Shown here one piece after another: positions 24,450 through 34,914 of a stretch of DNA of 64,000 bases. The position numbers and the translations under genes are program-made. The stretch is from Monocercomonoides exilis (Eukaryota > Preaxostyla > Oxymonadida > Polymastigidae). The first letter of the stretch is position 1. Each line of letters starts with the position of its first letter. The notes under the pieces were generated by a model. It ran no database searches. It was not told where the DNA came from and worked only from the letters and a program-made list of their open reading frames with translations. The stretch is taken from assembly GCA_001643675.2 (NCBI GenBank), contig LSRY02000011.1, forward strand, positions 930,001 to 994,000, read 5' to 3'.

Positions 24450-25431
24450 GGTGAGTATTTTTATTGGCACCAGTTTTTTTATTGGCACCAAAAATTATTT
24501 TCATTATCTTCATTTCATTAAAGCTCATATATCTGTTTCATAACTTAAGAACAATAAACAAATAAAAATTAAGCTGTACGTCAAATATTTTTTCAAAAAA
24601 CTTTCTCAGAAAAATGATCTAATAATTTTTAACTTTTATATTTCGATCAAAATTTTGTTCGTATTTTTTTGACTGATTGCAGTTGCGAGTTTTTATCACG
24701 GAATTCACAAAAACAACTGTATTTTCCGTATTTGTTACTTATTTGTTATATTTTGAACCATTTATTTAAGTGTATTTTTGCATTTCACCATTTTTGTTAA
24801 AACATGCAAAATTAAGCTAATGTGTATGTCTTGTTAAAAAATGTCATAAGAAATTGATAAAATAATCTTTATTGTATATTGTTCATGTTTTGAAAACGAA
24901 TTTATATTCAAAATAATAAAGAAATCAAAGGATCACGCTTTTTAAAGAATTGCATTTTTTTAAGCAGTGACAAATAGGCAATTATCAAATATCATGAATT
25001 AATTTCTAAATACACCTTTTATATATTTTCAACTTCATGTGAATCAATAAAATAAACACATTCATTTGATTTTGCATGTTTTAACAAAAATGGTGAAATG
25101 CAAAAATACACTTAAATAAATGGTTCAAAATATAACAAATAAGTAACAAATACGGAAAATACAGTTGTTTTTGTGAATTCCGTGATAAAAACTCGCAACT
25201 GCAATCAGTCAAAAAAATACGAACAAAATTTTGATCGAAATATAAAAGTTAAAAATTATTAGATCATTTTTCTGAGAAAGTTTTTTGAAAAAATATTTGA
25301 CGTACAGCTTAATTTTTATTTGTTTATTGTTCTTAAGTTATGAAACAGATATATGAGCTTTAATGAAATGAAGATAATGAAAATAATTTTTGGTGCCAAT
25401 AAAAAAACTGGTGCCAATAAAAAAACTCACC
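24450..25431. mobile_element. Foldback MITE with ~360-bp TIRs and TA target site
   Basis: The sequence from 24450 inward to about 24812 recurs inverted at about 25070-25431. Each end starts GGTGAGTTTTTTTATTGGCACC-like and contains a doubled TTATTGGCACC motif. The element sits between TA dinucleotides, the usual Tc1/mariner/pogo target. The ~260-bp loop has no ORF. The Tigger remnant at 18.7-19.5 kb is a candidate relative of its mobiliser, but the termini cannot be compared. Confidence 0.8.
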
Positions 25432-25833
25432 TAATCCTTGAAATGAATGAACTCCTGAATGATGTGGATTAAAAAGAATTCAAATTTATTTTTTTTTCAG
25501 AAAAACTATTCAACAAAATACTGAAAATGATTGAAGAAGAGAAACTTTTAATGCAAAATACAACTTAGTAACTTTAACTTGTGTGATATTGCATTTTGAA
25601 GAAAAGATTTTTCACTTAAAGCTTTGAATATTCCACATTGAACGGAAGATTAATAAAGAAGAGAATTGAAAAAGATGATAAAAGAAGAGAAGAATGAAAA
25701 GTTTCTTCCTGATTCGTTTAAATGCTTTATTCAACTGAAAGCTGGCATTTATTTGGAAATGTTTTCTGTGTGTGTGCCTTGTCTTCTGAAAGTTGCATAA
25801 AGGAGAGAGAAAAACGAAGAAGTTCAAAAAGAA

Positions 25834-26290
25834 GTGAAAATGGCATTTGCTAACATTGAACAGTCATTAGTAATTGGTAGCACGCTTTTCTTTTTCGATT
25901 TTGATAATATTGATGTTTTCATATTTGATGAGAAATTGGATGAAGAGCAGCATTTGAATGAAATCAAAGAAATTGCCCAATATCATCAGGAACATCGCAA
26001 CCTGACTTGTCTTGCTTGTCAGCCAGCCAAAAAAGCCGAAGAGTTTGTTTTTGTTGCATCTGATCAATTGAGAATTTGCCAGTCAGGTGGAGCAGCTGAT
26101 GGAAGCAGAAGTTGAGAGGAGAAATCGGAAGCACACAACGATCTGAGCATGAACCTCGATGAGGAACGGAAAAGAGATGGCAGGAGAAAAAACGGAAGAG
26201 AAGAAGAGAAGAAGCGGGATGTTTTCAATAAATCTGGGCTTATCACCAAACTGCTTGGATCCATTTTTTCAAGTGAAAGGTTTTTTTGAT
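25834..26290 (+). pseudogene. Short coding remnant, unknown
   Basis: A 93-codon ORF (ATG at 25840) gives an acidic segment with DFDNIDVFIFDEKLDEEQ and then LTCLACQPAKKAEEF. Arg/Glu-rich coding-like sequence continues to about 26280 but changes frame after 26090. It is probably a broken gene, or exons with unidentified junctions. No family recognised. Confidence 0.35.
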
Positions 26291-26748
26291 GATCACCAGT
26301 CAAAGGAATAAAAAATTATTATTATCAATCATTCATTCTGAAAACACACAATATCACTTGATTTTGCTTCAACGCATTTGAATTGTGCATCGATGATTGC
26401 TTGTCCGATCATTCATTTGCTCGATTATTGTGTCAAATAATCATCTGAAACGGCAGCCACAAAAAAATCTCTCAGATGTGTATTTCTTTCATTTCGAAAA
26501 AGAAAAAGCATTGAATTGAGTTGATTAAGGAAAGAAAACAAGAAAGGAATTACAATGGGAAAATAACACAACAAACAAAAACAACAAAGCGAAGATCTGC
26601 ACTTGCACAGCACCTCCGTGAGGCAACCCAAGTGCACAAACACACAAACACCCAAATTCACAATCACATCCATCAATTCTTGCATTTCACAAGTTCCAAC
26701 TGAAACTGTCCTTCTCCATCGTTTCTTGGAAGCACTTCATTGATTTCT

Positions 26749-29700
26749 CTAATTCTCAACTTCTGTGGTTCTTCTCTTCACTTGGCTTTTGTCTGCTCCG
26801 TCCCCAACTCTGCCTCCAACATTGTTGTCTCCCCCGCATCCATCATCGCTGTCACATATGGCATCTGACTGAGTGATCAGCATGGCTGCCCCAGGCATCC
26901 TCTCGAACATCATCCGACGAACATCAACAAGCCTCGGCCTGTCTTCTCCAGCACTCATCAAGCAGCTCCTCGCAATGCCTTCAAACTTCACGCTTTCCAT
27001 CTTCTTCACATCCGGCCTTTCTCCATGGACAATCTTCTGCCCAGCTGTCTCTGCTTCATAGTCTCCAAATGGAATTTGCAGAGTCAGGCACTCCCACAGC
27101 ATCATCCCAATAGAAAACACAACTGACTCCTTTGTTGCCCCCAACTTCTTGTTCATCATCAGTTCTGGTGCCTTCCATCTCAAACACTCTTTTTTGAATT
27201 CGTCCTCTTCCTCAAATGCTGATGAGGGAAGAGAGTCATCCTCATCATCACTGGCAGATGTCACAACAGTTGATGAAGAGATGGATGATGATTCTGAATC
27301 ATCATCCAGCAAAATGTCAGAATGCATCACAATGCAGATCACCATATGCTCGGAGAACAGAACAATGTGAGGACTCAAATTTTCAAGTGATTGAAGTGGA
27401 ATTTCCATTTCATCAAATGAGTGGAGTGCACCGTTCGCCACCCAGAACAAAATCTGAGCTGCTGTCACCTCCCTCTCCTGCAAACTTCCTATTGCCATCT
27501 CCTTTGTCTTGTTCTTTCCATGAAGCAGCATGAACAGTGAATCCCTCAGATCAACAATCAGTTTCTCATGAGGAGACGAGCAGGCCATTGCATCCACCAG
27601 ATTCGACATGGACGAGGTGGTTGGGCACAACTCCTCCCCACGAACAAAGGTTGAATCTGAATCAGTTGTTGAAGTGGTTGAAGTGGATGAGACAGATGGA
27701 GATGGTGTTCTCTTCCTTATCTCTTCTTCTTCATCTTTCTCCAGCACCCATTCTGGAATCTTGTCTGAGTCCTTCCCCAGAATATATTCTGTCGAGCCAC
27801 TCTCACTCAATAAATGCTCCGATGATTCAGAATGTCCCAAGCTTTTCTCATACACCCTCTTCTTTATCCTCTCTTCATTTTTCTTCTCTGCATCCCTCTC
27901 TGCTCTCCTCCACTGCTCCTCAGGAGACATCTCCATCGTCACCATCTCAACAAGCTTTGGATCCTTTTTCACTGTGTCATTCACAATCTCCTCCAATTCC
28001 TTTGTTCTTCTCTTTTGCTTCCTCCATCGAACAATGAATATTATGGAGACAATAAGAACAATCAGCAAAATCATAACAAGCACAATTACAATAATTGGCC
28101 AAAATGATTTTTCTTTCTTTCCTTCTTCAGCAATTCTATCATCTCCTTTGGCCTTGACTTCACTTCTATTCTTCAGAATGAAAGACTCAGTTGATGAAGG
28201 AGAATCAGAATTTCCAAATTGAATGCATATGCTCACTTCTGTCTCGTCTCTCACTTCCTCCAATTCTGAAGATGAAATAACTGATTGAATTTCATCCTCT
28301 GACACATAGCCTTCTTCATCAATTTCCTTTCTTACTATTTCCTCTTCATCTCCATCTTTCATGCTTATCTTCACCGACAAATCACATGGCAGAAGCAGAT
28401 TCCCATGAATGATCAATTCCAATTCACCTGATGGCTGGGTTATATTCTTCACATCTTCCAAAACTGGAATAAAGAAGGGGGATGCTCTTTCAGCTGCTAT
28501 CCCTCCCAATTCACATCCCTCATCCAATATCCAAAGTGATGTGTTTGGAAACACTCCGTCTCCACCTTTTACACTCACAACATTCAATTCGCTATTCCCC
28601 GTGCAGATCACATTCCTTCGAATCGATGGAAACCGCTCAATTGATGGATTGTTGTTCTCGAATTCTCCCTTCTCAATAACAACACTTCCACCTGACAAAG
28701 ACAGCCCTCCTTTCTTCGAGTTGCTTATTGTGGTGTATTTCATTGTCAGACTGCTTGAAATGGCATCCACAACTGATCCCTTCCACTTGCAAACCTCTTC
28801 TGTTCTTCCATTTGTTTTCTTTTCTTCTCTTGCTTCTTCCTCCAAATCCCCAGAGAACCTGCACAGATCAAACCTCACATTGGCACAATTGCTCACCGAC
28901 ACAATCGATCCTTTCTCCTTTGAGCTCAAACACTTTCCAAATGAACAGTTCGATAACACTTCATCCTTCACCAAATTCTGCATATGCACAGCACTTCCAC
29001 TCCTTGAGAGAGTGATGCTCTGAACATCCAACTCCTTCATCTCCACTTCCGCTCTGTCTCCAACTTCAATCACATTTCCCTCTGATTCGAAATCATCTAT
29101 TTTTGTTTCTGATATGGCTGCTTTCGATCCCCCAATGAATTCAATCAAAGGCACAGACAATTTCATTCTCGTGAACACACACTTGTCCATCTCCAGCTCT
29201 CCTCCTTCAACTCCCATTATTGTGCTGTGAATGGTCAATTCTGTTGCAGATGTTAAGCATTCGCACTCCCTCATCTCTGTTGTCCCGTTCTTCACTTTCA
29301 TAATGCAGCTGTGACTCGATGAAAACTGTTCTCCAAACTCAAACACACACCGCTCCACAACACACTCATTCACAAATGTGACCATGTTCCCTTCATTTCC
29401 CATCTCTTGAACAGTTGCATTGAAATGGACTGTTGCCTTCGCCTTCTTCATTGGCTTCACACTCACGTCTCCCATCACACATTCCCCTCCAATGTCCCCT
29501 TCTCCATCAATAAAAATCACATTCATGATCCCCTTTTGAATGTGAGACACTCCGTGGCTGATGCTTTTGCATGGATTCGTCTGCTCTCCACACTGTCTGA
29601 TATCCCTCCCATTCACACACACAAACACCTGCTGGCCATAATAGAATGTGATCAGCGGGATCAGATCAATATCTCTTTTCTCTTCGTCGCTTCCACAAAT

Positions 29701-32700
29701 CGAGTTGTTCGACTTCAGAGCATCCTGGCTGAAGTCCAGCGAGAACAGCTTCTCATTGATCTGCTTTTCAATCCACTTGCACCGGATGAACACATCCTTC
29801 CCCACAAACGCATCATTCATTGTGAATCTGGTGCTCTCGATCATTATCCCCAAAGGCAGTGCATCCTCTGTGTCTGCTTGTGTTTCACCCAGGCCAGATG
29901 CATCTATCATCAGCCCTCCTCCTCTCCCCTTCACAATGGAACAAATGCACATCCCAAACGAGCAGCCACTCACTTTCAGCTCACTTCCTCCACTCCTCAA
30001 ACTCACTGTCATCCCTCCTCCCTCTTCGCTCTTCTCGCTCAGACACTTTGTCATCACACACTTTTCCACACAGCACTTCATTCCAACATCAAATGAGCCA
30101 CCATTCAGAACTGTAGCTCTGCTATCATTGCATGTGATGCTTGTGAATGATGAGCTGTTGATGCTCACCAACATCACTCCATCTCCATTCTCTTTGCCTC
30201 TCAGCATCGTTGCTCCTTTCAATAAGCTGGCTGATGAGAGAGCAGATTTGCTGAGCGAAATCAGACTCCTTCCCGAAATGCTTGTGTTGGTGATCGACAG
30301 ATTCATCACATCTGCCACTTTCACATCTGAAGACAATTCCACAAAACCTTGTGAAAAATGGAATTCTTTCAGAGCACAATCTTCAATTGCCACACTCCCT
30401 CCATCCACTTTCACCAAGCAGAAACACGTTTCTTTTGAAGGATCCTCACAAACAAATGAGCAGCTTTTCACAGAAAGGGCACCATTCATTGATGATGATT
30501 TGAGGAAAGACAGATGGTGGGCAAGCACATTTGGAAGAGAAAATGAAATATTCACAAATGAGAGAATCACTTCCGAAGCAATCATCGCCTCTCCATTTTC
30601 TCCATCTGTTTCCTTTTCTTCTGCAATCCTCAAAACTGTTCCATTTGTCTCCCCTTCAATCTTCACAGCTGGTGTGATTGACGATGATGATGATGAATAA
30701 AATGATATTGAACTTCGAAGCAATCCTGAATTTGATACAATGATCTTTGATTCTTCTGTTTCAAGTGTTGCGAATCTCAAAGAAACAAGATGATCAATCG
30801 ATGAACAAGGTGCTTCGGAATACCCACACTCACTGAAATCTTTTCCACTTTCAAAAGTGACAAACCCATCCCCACTCCAATTATCCCACAAAAACACAAC
30901 CAGTGGAATCGCATATCCCTCCTCTCCTGTTGTCTTCCTCTCCCATCCACACAACTCATCCAATGATCCCAACTCCTCATCACTCATCTCCCATTTAAAG
31001 CACTCCTTATTCACAATCTCACTCAGATCCCATCCAGAAACAAACACATTCTTCCCCTTCCAGGCATTGCATCTCTCAAATGTCATTCCTTCCAAAATGA
31101 ATGTTCCCAATTGATTGGGAAGTTCAACAAACATTCCTCCTCCAAATCCTCTCCCCACCTCATCACTCTCGCCTGATGGCACTTCACATCCTTCAAACTT
31201 CACTTCCTTCATCTTCAAGCTCCCTCCACTTCCAACAGACATCATCATCCCGCCTCCTCTTCCATTTGAGTCTGCTTCATTCTCTGACTTGCAACCATCA
31301 AATGTGGTTGACCCATTGATCGCAACCTCTTCATCTTTGCCGATCGAAATCTTCATTCCTCCACCACAACCGTCTTTCTCCTCAACACCACACTCACTGA
31401 ATGTGCAATTGGTGATTATAATAACATCAACAACCAAAGTGTCAGAATTCTTGCTTTCCTTTTTGTCACAACTCCTTTCCAAACAGCTTCCTCCTCCATT
31501 TCTCCTCGAAATTCCTGTGAGAACACAATTTGAAAATTCTGCTGAACTTTCTCCAGCACATCTAATAATTGGATCTGACAAGGTGTTTAATGATCCTTTG
31601 TTCGAGAAGCCTGTCATGTGCAGAACTCCTCCATCAATCTGAAAAACACAGAATTCGATTTCATTCAGTGAGTTTCCGATGGCAGGCTCAATCGAGCAAT
31701 CACTGACACTCAAAGCATTCGAAGAGGAAAGGATGAATGAAGAGGCTGGAGAAAGTGCTGATGGAAGCGAAAAGCACATATCTTTCAGCAATGCTTCAGA
31801 TGAAACTCTGATCACACATTCTGAATCAAACTGAAGAGCAGGAGGCGCAACAACCTCAACAGCAGTGTCACCAATTGTGCCTGTCACATTCCAAAACTGG
31901 CTCTCCATCACAACCTCTTCATAGAGCACAAATCCATTTTTGATTCGGATTGTTCGTGGCACAGCCCCATACCACAACTCAACCACTCTCTTGATCGATG
32001 AGCACGGATACTGCTCCAATCCACATCTGCTGAAGTCCATGCTTTTCTCTCCTCCCACAAATCCAACATCCCCTGCTTCCATCAAATATGGAAGAAGTGG
32101 AACACACTCCTCTCTGCGCCCATCCTCAAATCCCAATAAGTCGCTGTCTGTCATGCCCTCATGCTCAAAGCCAAATGTGGTGTGACTCACAACATCTCTC
32201 AGACACTGTGCATTCACAAATATGTTGTTCCCTTTTTCGGCCTGGCAATCCTCAAAACGAGCACAATGGATGCAAAAAGCACAACTCTCATCAACAACAT
32301 CCAGATAAATAGCTCCGCCATATCCTCCAACTCCATTTCCCTTCCCCACACAGCTGCAACTGCTGAATGTCACACATTCCACATTCTCATCGGCACTTTC
32401 ACTTGAGACATTCCCAATCTCCATCTTCGAGCCTTCATCCAGTTGAATCCATATCCCTCCTCCACACCCATCCTCACACCCGCAGTTCCTCATCATTCCC
32501 CCTGAAATATTCACATTCATCCCATTCGCCAGATTCCCACTAATCACACTCCCATCCCCACTCGCTCGAGAAATGCCATATGCATCAACATTGTTCATCT
32601 GGAAAGACAATGAGTGCTCTCCTCTGATGTCGAATGCTGGAACAGATGAAAATGATATTCCACTGATCTCAACAGAATCAAAACAAACAGACCCCTTTTG

Positions 32701-34914
32701 GACAATCATCAGCGATGCCGTTAAAACACAACTTTCATCGTAATTCAATGTGGCGATCACACACTCAACCAATTTCAACATCCCTTCTTCTGCCAACACT
32801 TCCATCAGATGAGACGATGGATTCTCTCCACAAACAAATGTGATTTTTCTGAAACTTCCCACTCCAGCTCCAATGGCCACCAACGATTCTCCATTTGGTG
32901 ATCTGTTGCAAACAACCACTTGTGCCTTGTCTTTCCCCTCAAACGCAATCCTCATTTTTCCAACATTAATTTTGTTTTCTTCATAATCCCCAGACTCAAT
33001 GATCACTTCATTGCTGCTTCCATCACCATCCAGCACACTCATTCCAAACTCGATTGTTTTGCATCTCCTTCCATATTCATCTCCTCCTCTCACAAACCCA
33101 CAGGCCATGTGATCCAATCCTTCCTGTGAGTTCACAAACACTGGGTTGAAGAAAACTTTTGGAATCCAGTCATCGTGTTCTGTTGTTCCAATAACCACTC
33201 GATTGCTATTTGCAGCTGTGTTTGAACGGCAAAGCACAAACGAATTTTCAGTGATGTTTGTCCACCCTTCAACAGCATAGATATCGTGGCCAATATTTGC
33301 AGCTGTATTGTTTGAAAAAAAGCAAAATATAATCTGAATATCACTTACTCCTGTTCCCTTGGTCCATCCAAATCCTGCTCCATATCTTTCGCTGTATCCA
33401 CTGCAAATTGAGCAATCAGTGAAAATGGCAGCGACATCATCATAAAAGCCAATACTTCCCCCTTCATCGTAAAGTGACATATTCTTTCTGCAACTATAAA
33501 AGTTGCATTTTTCAACAATTCCCAGATGCTCGTTTTTCTGGATCAATACCCCACCTCCAGTATGTTTAGTTGAACCGTTTGAACAATTAACACCATTTAC
33601 TGAAAATCTTGAAGACAACCTTATGAAAACGCATCCTCCAGAAGCTTCTGCTGTACAATAATCAAAACTCGAAAATGAAAGCTCAAAGTTATTTTTATTT
33701 TCATCCAATACAATTGCTCCTCCGCACCAAGTTGAATGGCACGAATGAAATTTGCACAAGGTGACATTTAACAGCCCTGTGGAAGTGAAAAGAATTGCTC
33801 CCCCATTAACCCGTGATGAATTTTCAGATGAAAGGTTGTTGAAATCACAATCCTCAAATGTTGCATCACCTGAGTTCACAACTTGTCTTTTCATGCTTTT
33901 GTTTCCAATCACTTGATCTGCATTTTCTCTCCGAACGCATTGCGAATACGATGAATTCAGAGCCAAAAAGTGATTATGTTCTGAACGCATCCCTTCAACC
34001 AATCCTCCTCCAAGTGGCGAGTCAACTTTTTCCACAAAACATCCCTCGAAACGATATTCATTTTCTGAATTGCCCATTGAACATCGATTGCTTTGGCCTC
34101 TCGCACTTTGTGAGATGTTTGCAAAATGGCAGGTGCAAACTGCTATTTCCCTTATGTTTGTGCTTGCTAAAAGAGAAATTGATCTCACTAAAGCAAATGA
34201 AGAAAAATCAGAATCAAACATTTTCAGATTCTTATTCTTATGTCCAAAACCCTTTCCGTCGCAACAAACAAGCGGTTCACAAATTTCTGCAAACTGATTG
34301 GCAAAATAAGAAATGTTGCTCAAAATCAAATGACCTTCATTCAACTTCAACAAATGACCACCTGACATTCCATGATCATGCACAGAGCAGCAATGGACAA
34401 GAACGGTGGACAAGCTGTTGATGAGAATCATCGATCTTCTCTTTTCTTTGACAAGCACCAAATATTTCATCTCACAACTCGAATTTCCAAAATTGACCAT
34501 CGTCCTCACAGTGGATCTTGGATTGTGAAAAACTCTTTTCGAATCACGAATGATCTTCAACTGACTCTTCTCAATCTTTAACTGGCAATTTATATCGTTT
34601 GGTTCACTTCTTTTTTCTTTTGAATCACTTTCACTCTCCTTCAATGTCATCTTCATTCCTTCTGCATCTTCACAAATTGTCTCATCTTCTTTAAGACTCT
34701 TTCTTGAATTTTGTCTGTTGTGAGCACATCCAAATGGAGTTTCCTTTATTTGCTCGTTAGCCGATTCTTGTTTCCTGATATGAACAAAATGGTCATCTTC
34801 AGTAGATGTTAAGTCAGAGTGTTCGCGTTTGTGAGATGACTCAAAGCTGTTCAATAGCGCAATCAACGCAAACACAAACATCAAATTCATTCTGAGTGTG
34901 AGTATGGGTTTCAA
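26749..34914 (-). CDS. Giant beta-helix transmembrane receptor with pseudokinase
   Basis: An intronless frame of 2721 codons from an ATG. Residues 5-25 form a hydrophobic signal peptide. The ectodomain (to about residue 2260) consists of parallel beta-helix-like modules with GGG and Cys-rich turns, similar to Pmp-type repeats. Several modules are introduced by a pattern of the form D..[RE]CG....PC.SI (EQYPCSSI, SEAPCSSI, QTNPCKSI). A 25-residue membrane span (about 2268-2293) starts WPIIVIVLVMILL and is followed by basic residues. The cytosolic part holds an acidic low-complexity stretch and a kinase C-lobe (APE motif as RWKAPEL near residue 2580, then SIGMMLWECLTLQIPF). No HRD catalytic Asp or DFG is present, so it is a pseudokinase. 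It likely acts in surface adhesion or sensing. The frame stops at TAG 26749-26751, with a TGA four codons later. A decayed paralogue lies at 23.3-24.1 kb. Confidence 0.9.
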   Translation of the reverse strand: MKPILTLRMNLMFVFALIALLNSFESSHKREHSDLTSTEDDHFVHIRKQESANEQIKETPFGCAHNRQNSRKSLKEDETICEDAEGMKMTLKESESDSKEKRSEPNDINCQLKIEKSQLKIIRDSKRVFHNPRSTVRTMVNFGNSSCEMKYLVLVKEKRRSMILINSLSTVLVHCCSVHDHGMSGGHLLKLNEGHLILSNISYFANQFAEICEPLVCCDGKGFGHKNKNLKMFDSDFSSFALVRSISLLASTNIREIAVCTCHFANISQSARGQSNRCSMGNSENEYRFEGCFVEKVDSPLGGGLVEGMRSEHNHFLALNSSYSQCVRRENADQVIGNKSMKRQVVNSGDATFEDCDFNNLSSENSSRVNGGAILFTSTGLLNVTLCKFHSCHSTWCGGAIVLDENKNNFELSFSSFDYCTAEASGGCVFIRLSSRFSVNGVNCSNGSTKHTGGGVLIQKNEHLGIVEKCNFYSCRKNMSLYDEGGSIGFYDDVAAIFTDCSICSGYSERYGAGFGWTKGTGVSDIQIIFCFFSNNTAANIGHDIYAVEGWTNITENSFVLCRSNTAANSNRVVIGTTEHDDWIPKVFFNPVFVNSQEGLDHMACGFVRGGDEYGRRCKTIEFGMSVLDGDGSSNEVIIESGDYEENKINVGKMRIAFEGKDKAQVVVCNRSPNGESLVAIGAGVGSFRKITFVCGENPSSHLMEVLAEEGMLKLVECVIATLNYDESCVLTASLMIVQKGSVCFDSVEISGISFSSVPAFDIRGEHSLSFQMNNVDAYGISRASGDGSVISGNLANGMNVNISGGMMRNCGCEDGCGGGIWIQLDEGSKMEIGNVSSESADENVECVTFSSCSCVGKGNGVGGYGGAIYLDVVDESCAFCIHCARFEDCQAEKGNNIFVNAQCLRDVVSHTTFGFEHEGMTDSDLLGFEDGRREECVPLLPYLMEAGDVGFVGGEKSMDFSRCGLEQYPCSSIKRVVELWYGAVPRTIRIKNGFVLYEEVVMESQFWNVTGTIGDTAVEVVAPPALQFDSECVIRVSSEALLKDMCFSLPSALSPASSFILSSSNALSVSDCSIEPAIGNSLNEIEFCVFQIDGGVLHMTGFSNKGSLNTLSDPIIRCAGESSAEFSNCVLTGISRRNGGGSCLERSCDKKESKNSDTLVVDVIIITNCTFSECGVEEKDGCGGGMKISIGKDEEVAINGSTTFDGCKSENEADSNGRGGGMMMSVGSGGSLKMKEVKFEGCEVPSGESDEVGRGFGGGMFVELPNQLGTFILEGMTFERCNAWKGKNVFVSGWDLSEIVNKECFKWEMSDEELGSLDELCGWERKTTGEEGYAIPLVVFLWDNWSGDGFVTFESGKDFSECGYSEAPCSSIDHLVSLRFATLETEESKIIVSNSGLLRSSISFYSSSSSSITPAVKIEGETNGTVLRIAEEKETDGENGEAMIASEVILSFVNISFSLPNVLAHHLSFLKSSSMNGALSVKSCSFVCEDPSKETCFCLVKVDGGSVAIEDCALKEFHFSQGFVELSSDVKVADVMNLSITNTSISGRSLISLSKSALSSASLLKGATMLRGKENGDGVMLVSINSSSFTSITCNDSRATVLNGGSFDVGMKCCVEKCVMTKCLSEKSEEGGGMTVSLRSGGSELKVSGCSFGMCICSIVKGRGGGLMIDASGLGETQADTEDALPLGIMIESTRFTMNDAFVGKDVFIRCKWIEKQINEKLFSLDFSQDALKSNNSICGSDEEKRDIDLIPLITFYYGQQVFVCVNGRDIRQCGEQTNPCKSISHGVSHIQKGIMNVIFIDGEGDIGGECVMGDVSVKPMKKAKATVHFNATVQEMGNEGNMVTFVNECVVERCVFEFGEQFSSSHSCIMKVKNGTTEMRECECLTSATELTIHSTIMGVEGGELEMDKCVFTRMKLSVPLIEFIGGSKAAISETKIDDFESEGNVIEVGDRAEVEMKELDVQSITLSRSGSAVHMQNLVKDEVLSNCSFGKCLSSKEKGSIVSVSNCANVRFDLCRFSGDLEEEAREEKKTNGRTEEVCKWKGSVVDAISSSLTMKYTTISNSKKGGLSLSGGSVVIEKGEFENNNPSIERFPSIRRNVICTGNSELNVVSVKGGDGVFPNTSLWILDEGCELGGIAAERASPFFIPVLEDVKNITQPSGELELIIHGNLLLPCDLSVKISMKDGDEEEIVRKEIDEEGYVSEDEIQSVISSSELEEVRDETEVSICIQFGNSDSPSSTESFILKNRSEVKAKGDDRIAEEGKKEKSFWPIIVIVLVMILLIVLIVSIIFIVRWRKQKRRTKELEEIVNDTVKKDPKLVEMVTMEMSPEEQWRRAERDAEKKNEERIKKRVYEKSLGHSESSEHLLSESGSTEYILGKDSDKIPEWVLEKDEEEEIRKRTPSPSVSSTSTTSTTDSDSTFVRGEELCPTTSSMSNLVDAMACSSPHEKLIVDLRDSLFMLLHGKNKTKEMAIGSLQEREVTAAQILFWVANGALHSFDEMEIPLQSLENLSPHIVLFSEHMVICIVMHSDILLDDDSESSSISSSTVVTSASDDEDDSLPSSAFEEEDEFKKECLRWKAPELMMNKKLGATKESVVFSIGMMLWECLTLQIPFGDYEAETAGQKIVHGERPDVKKMESVKFEGIARSCLMSAGEDRPRLVDVRRMMFERMPGAAMLITQSDAICDSDDGCGGDNNVGGRVGDGADKSQVKRRTTEVEN

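Noticed and set aside
27537-30700. Plus-strand ORFs of 160-350 codons within the receptor gene
   Set aside because: Antisense shadows of a continuous 2721-codon gene; Ser/Pro/His-rich with no domain.
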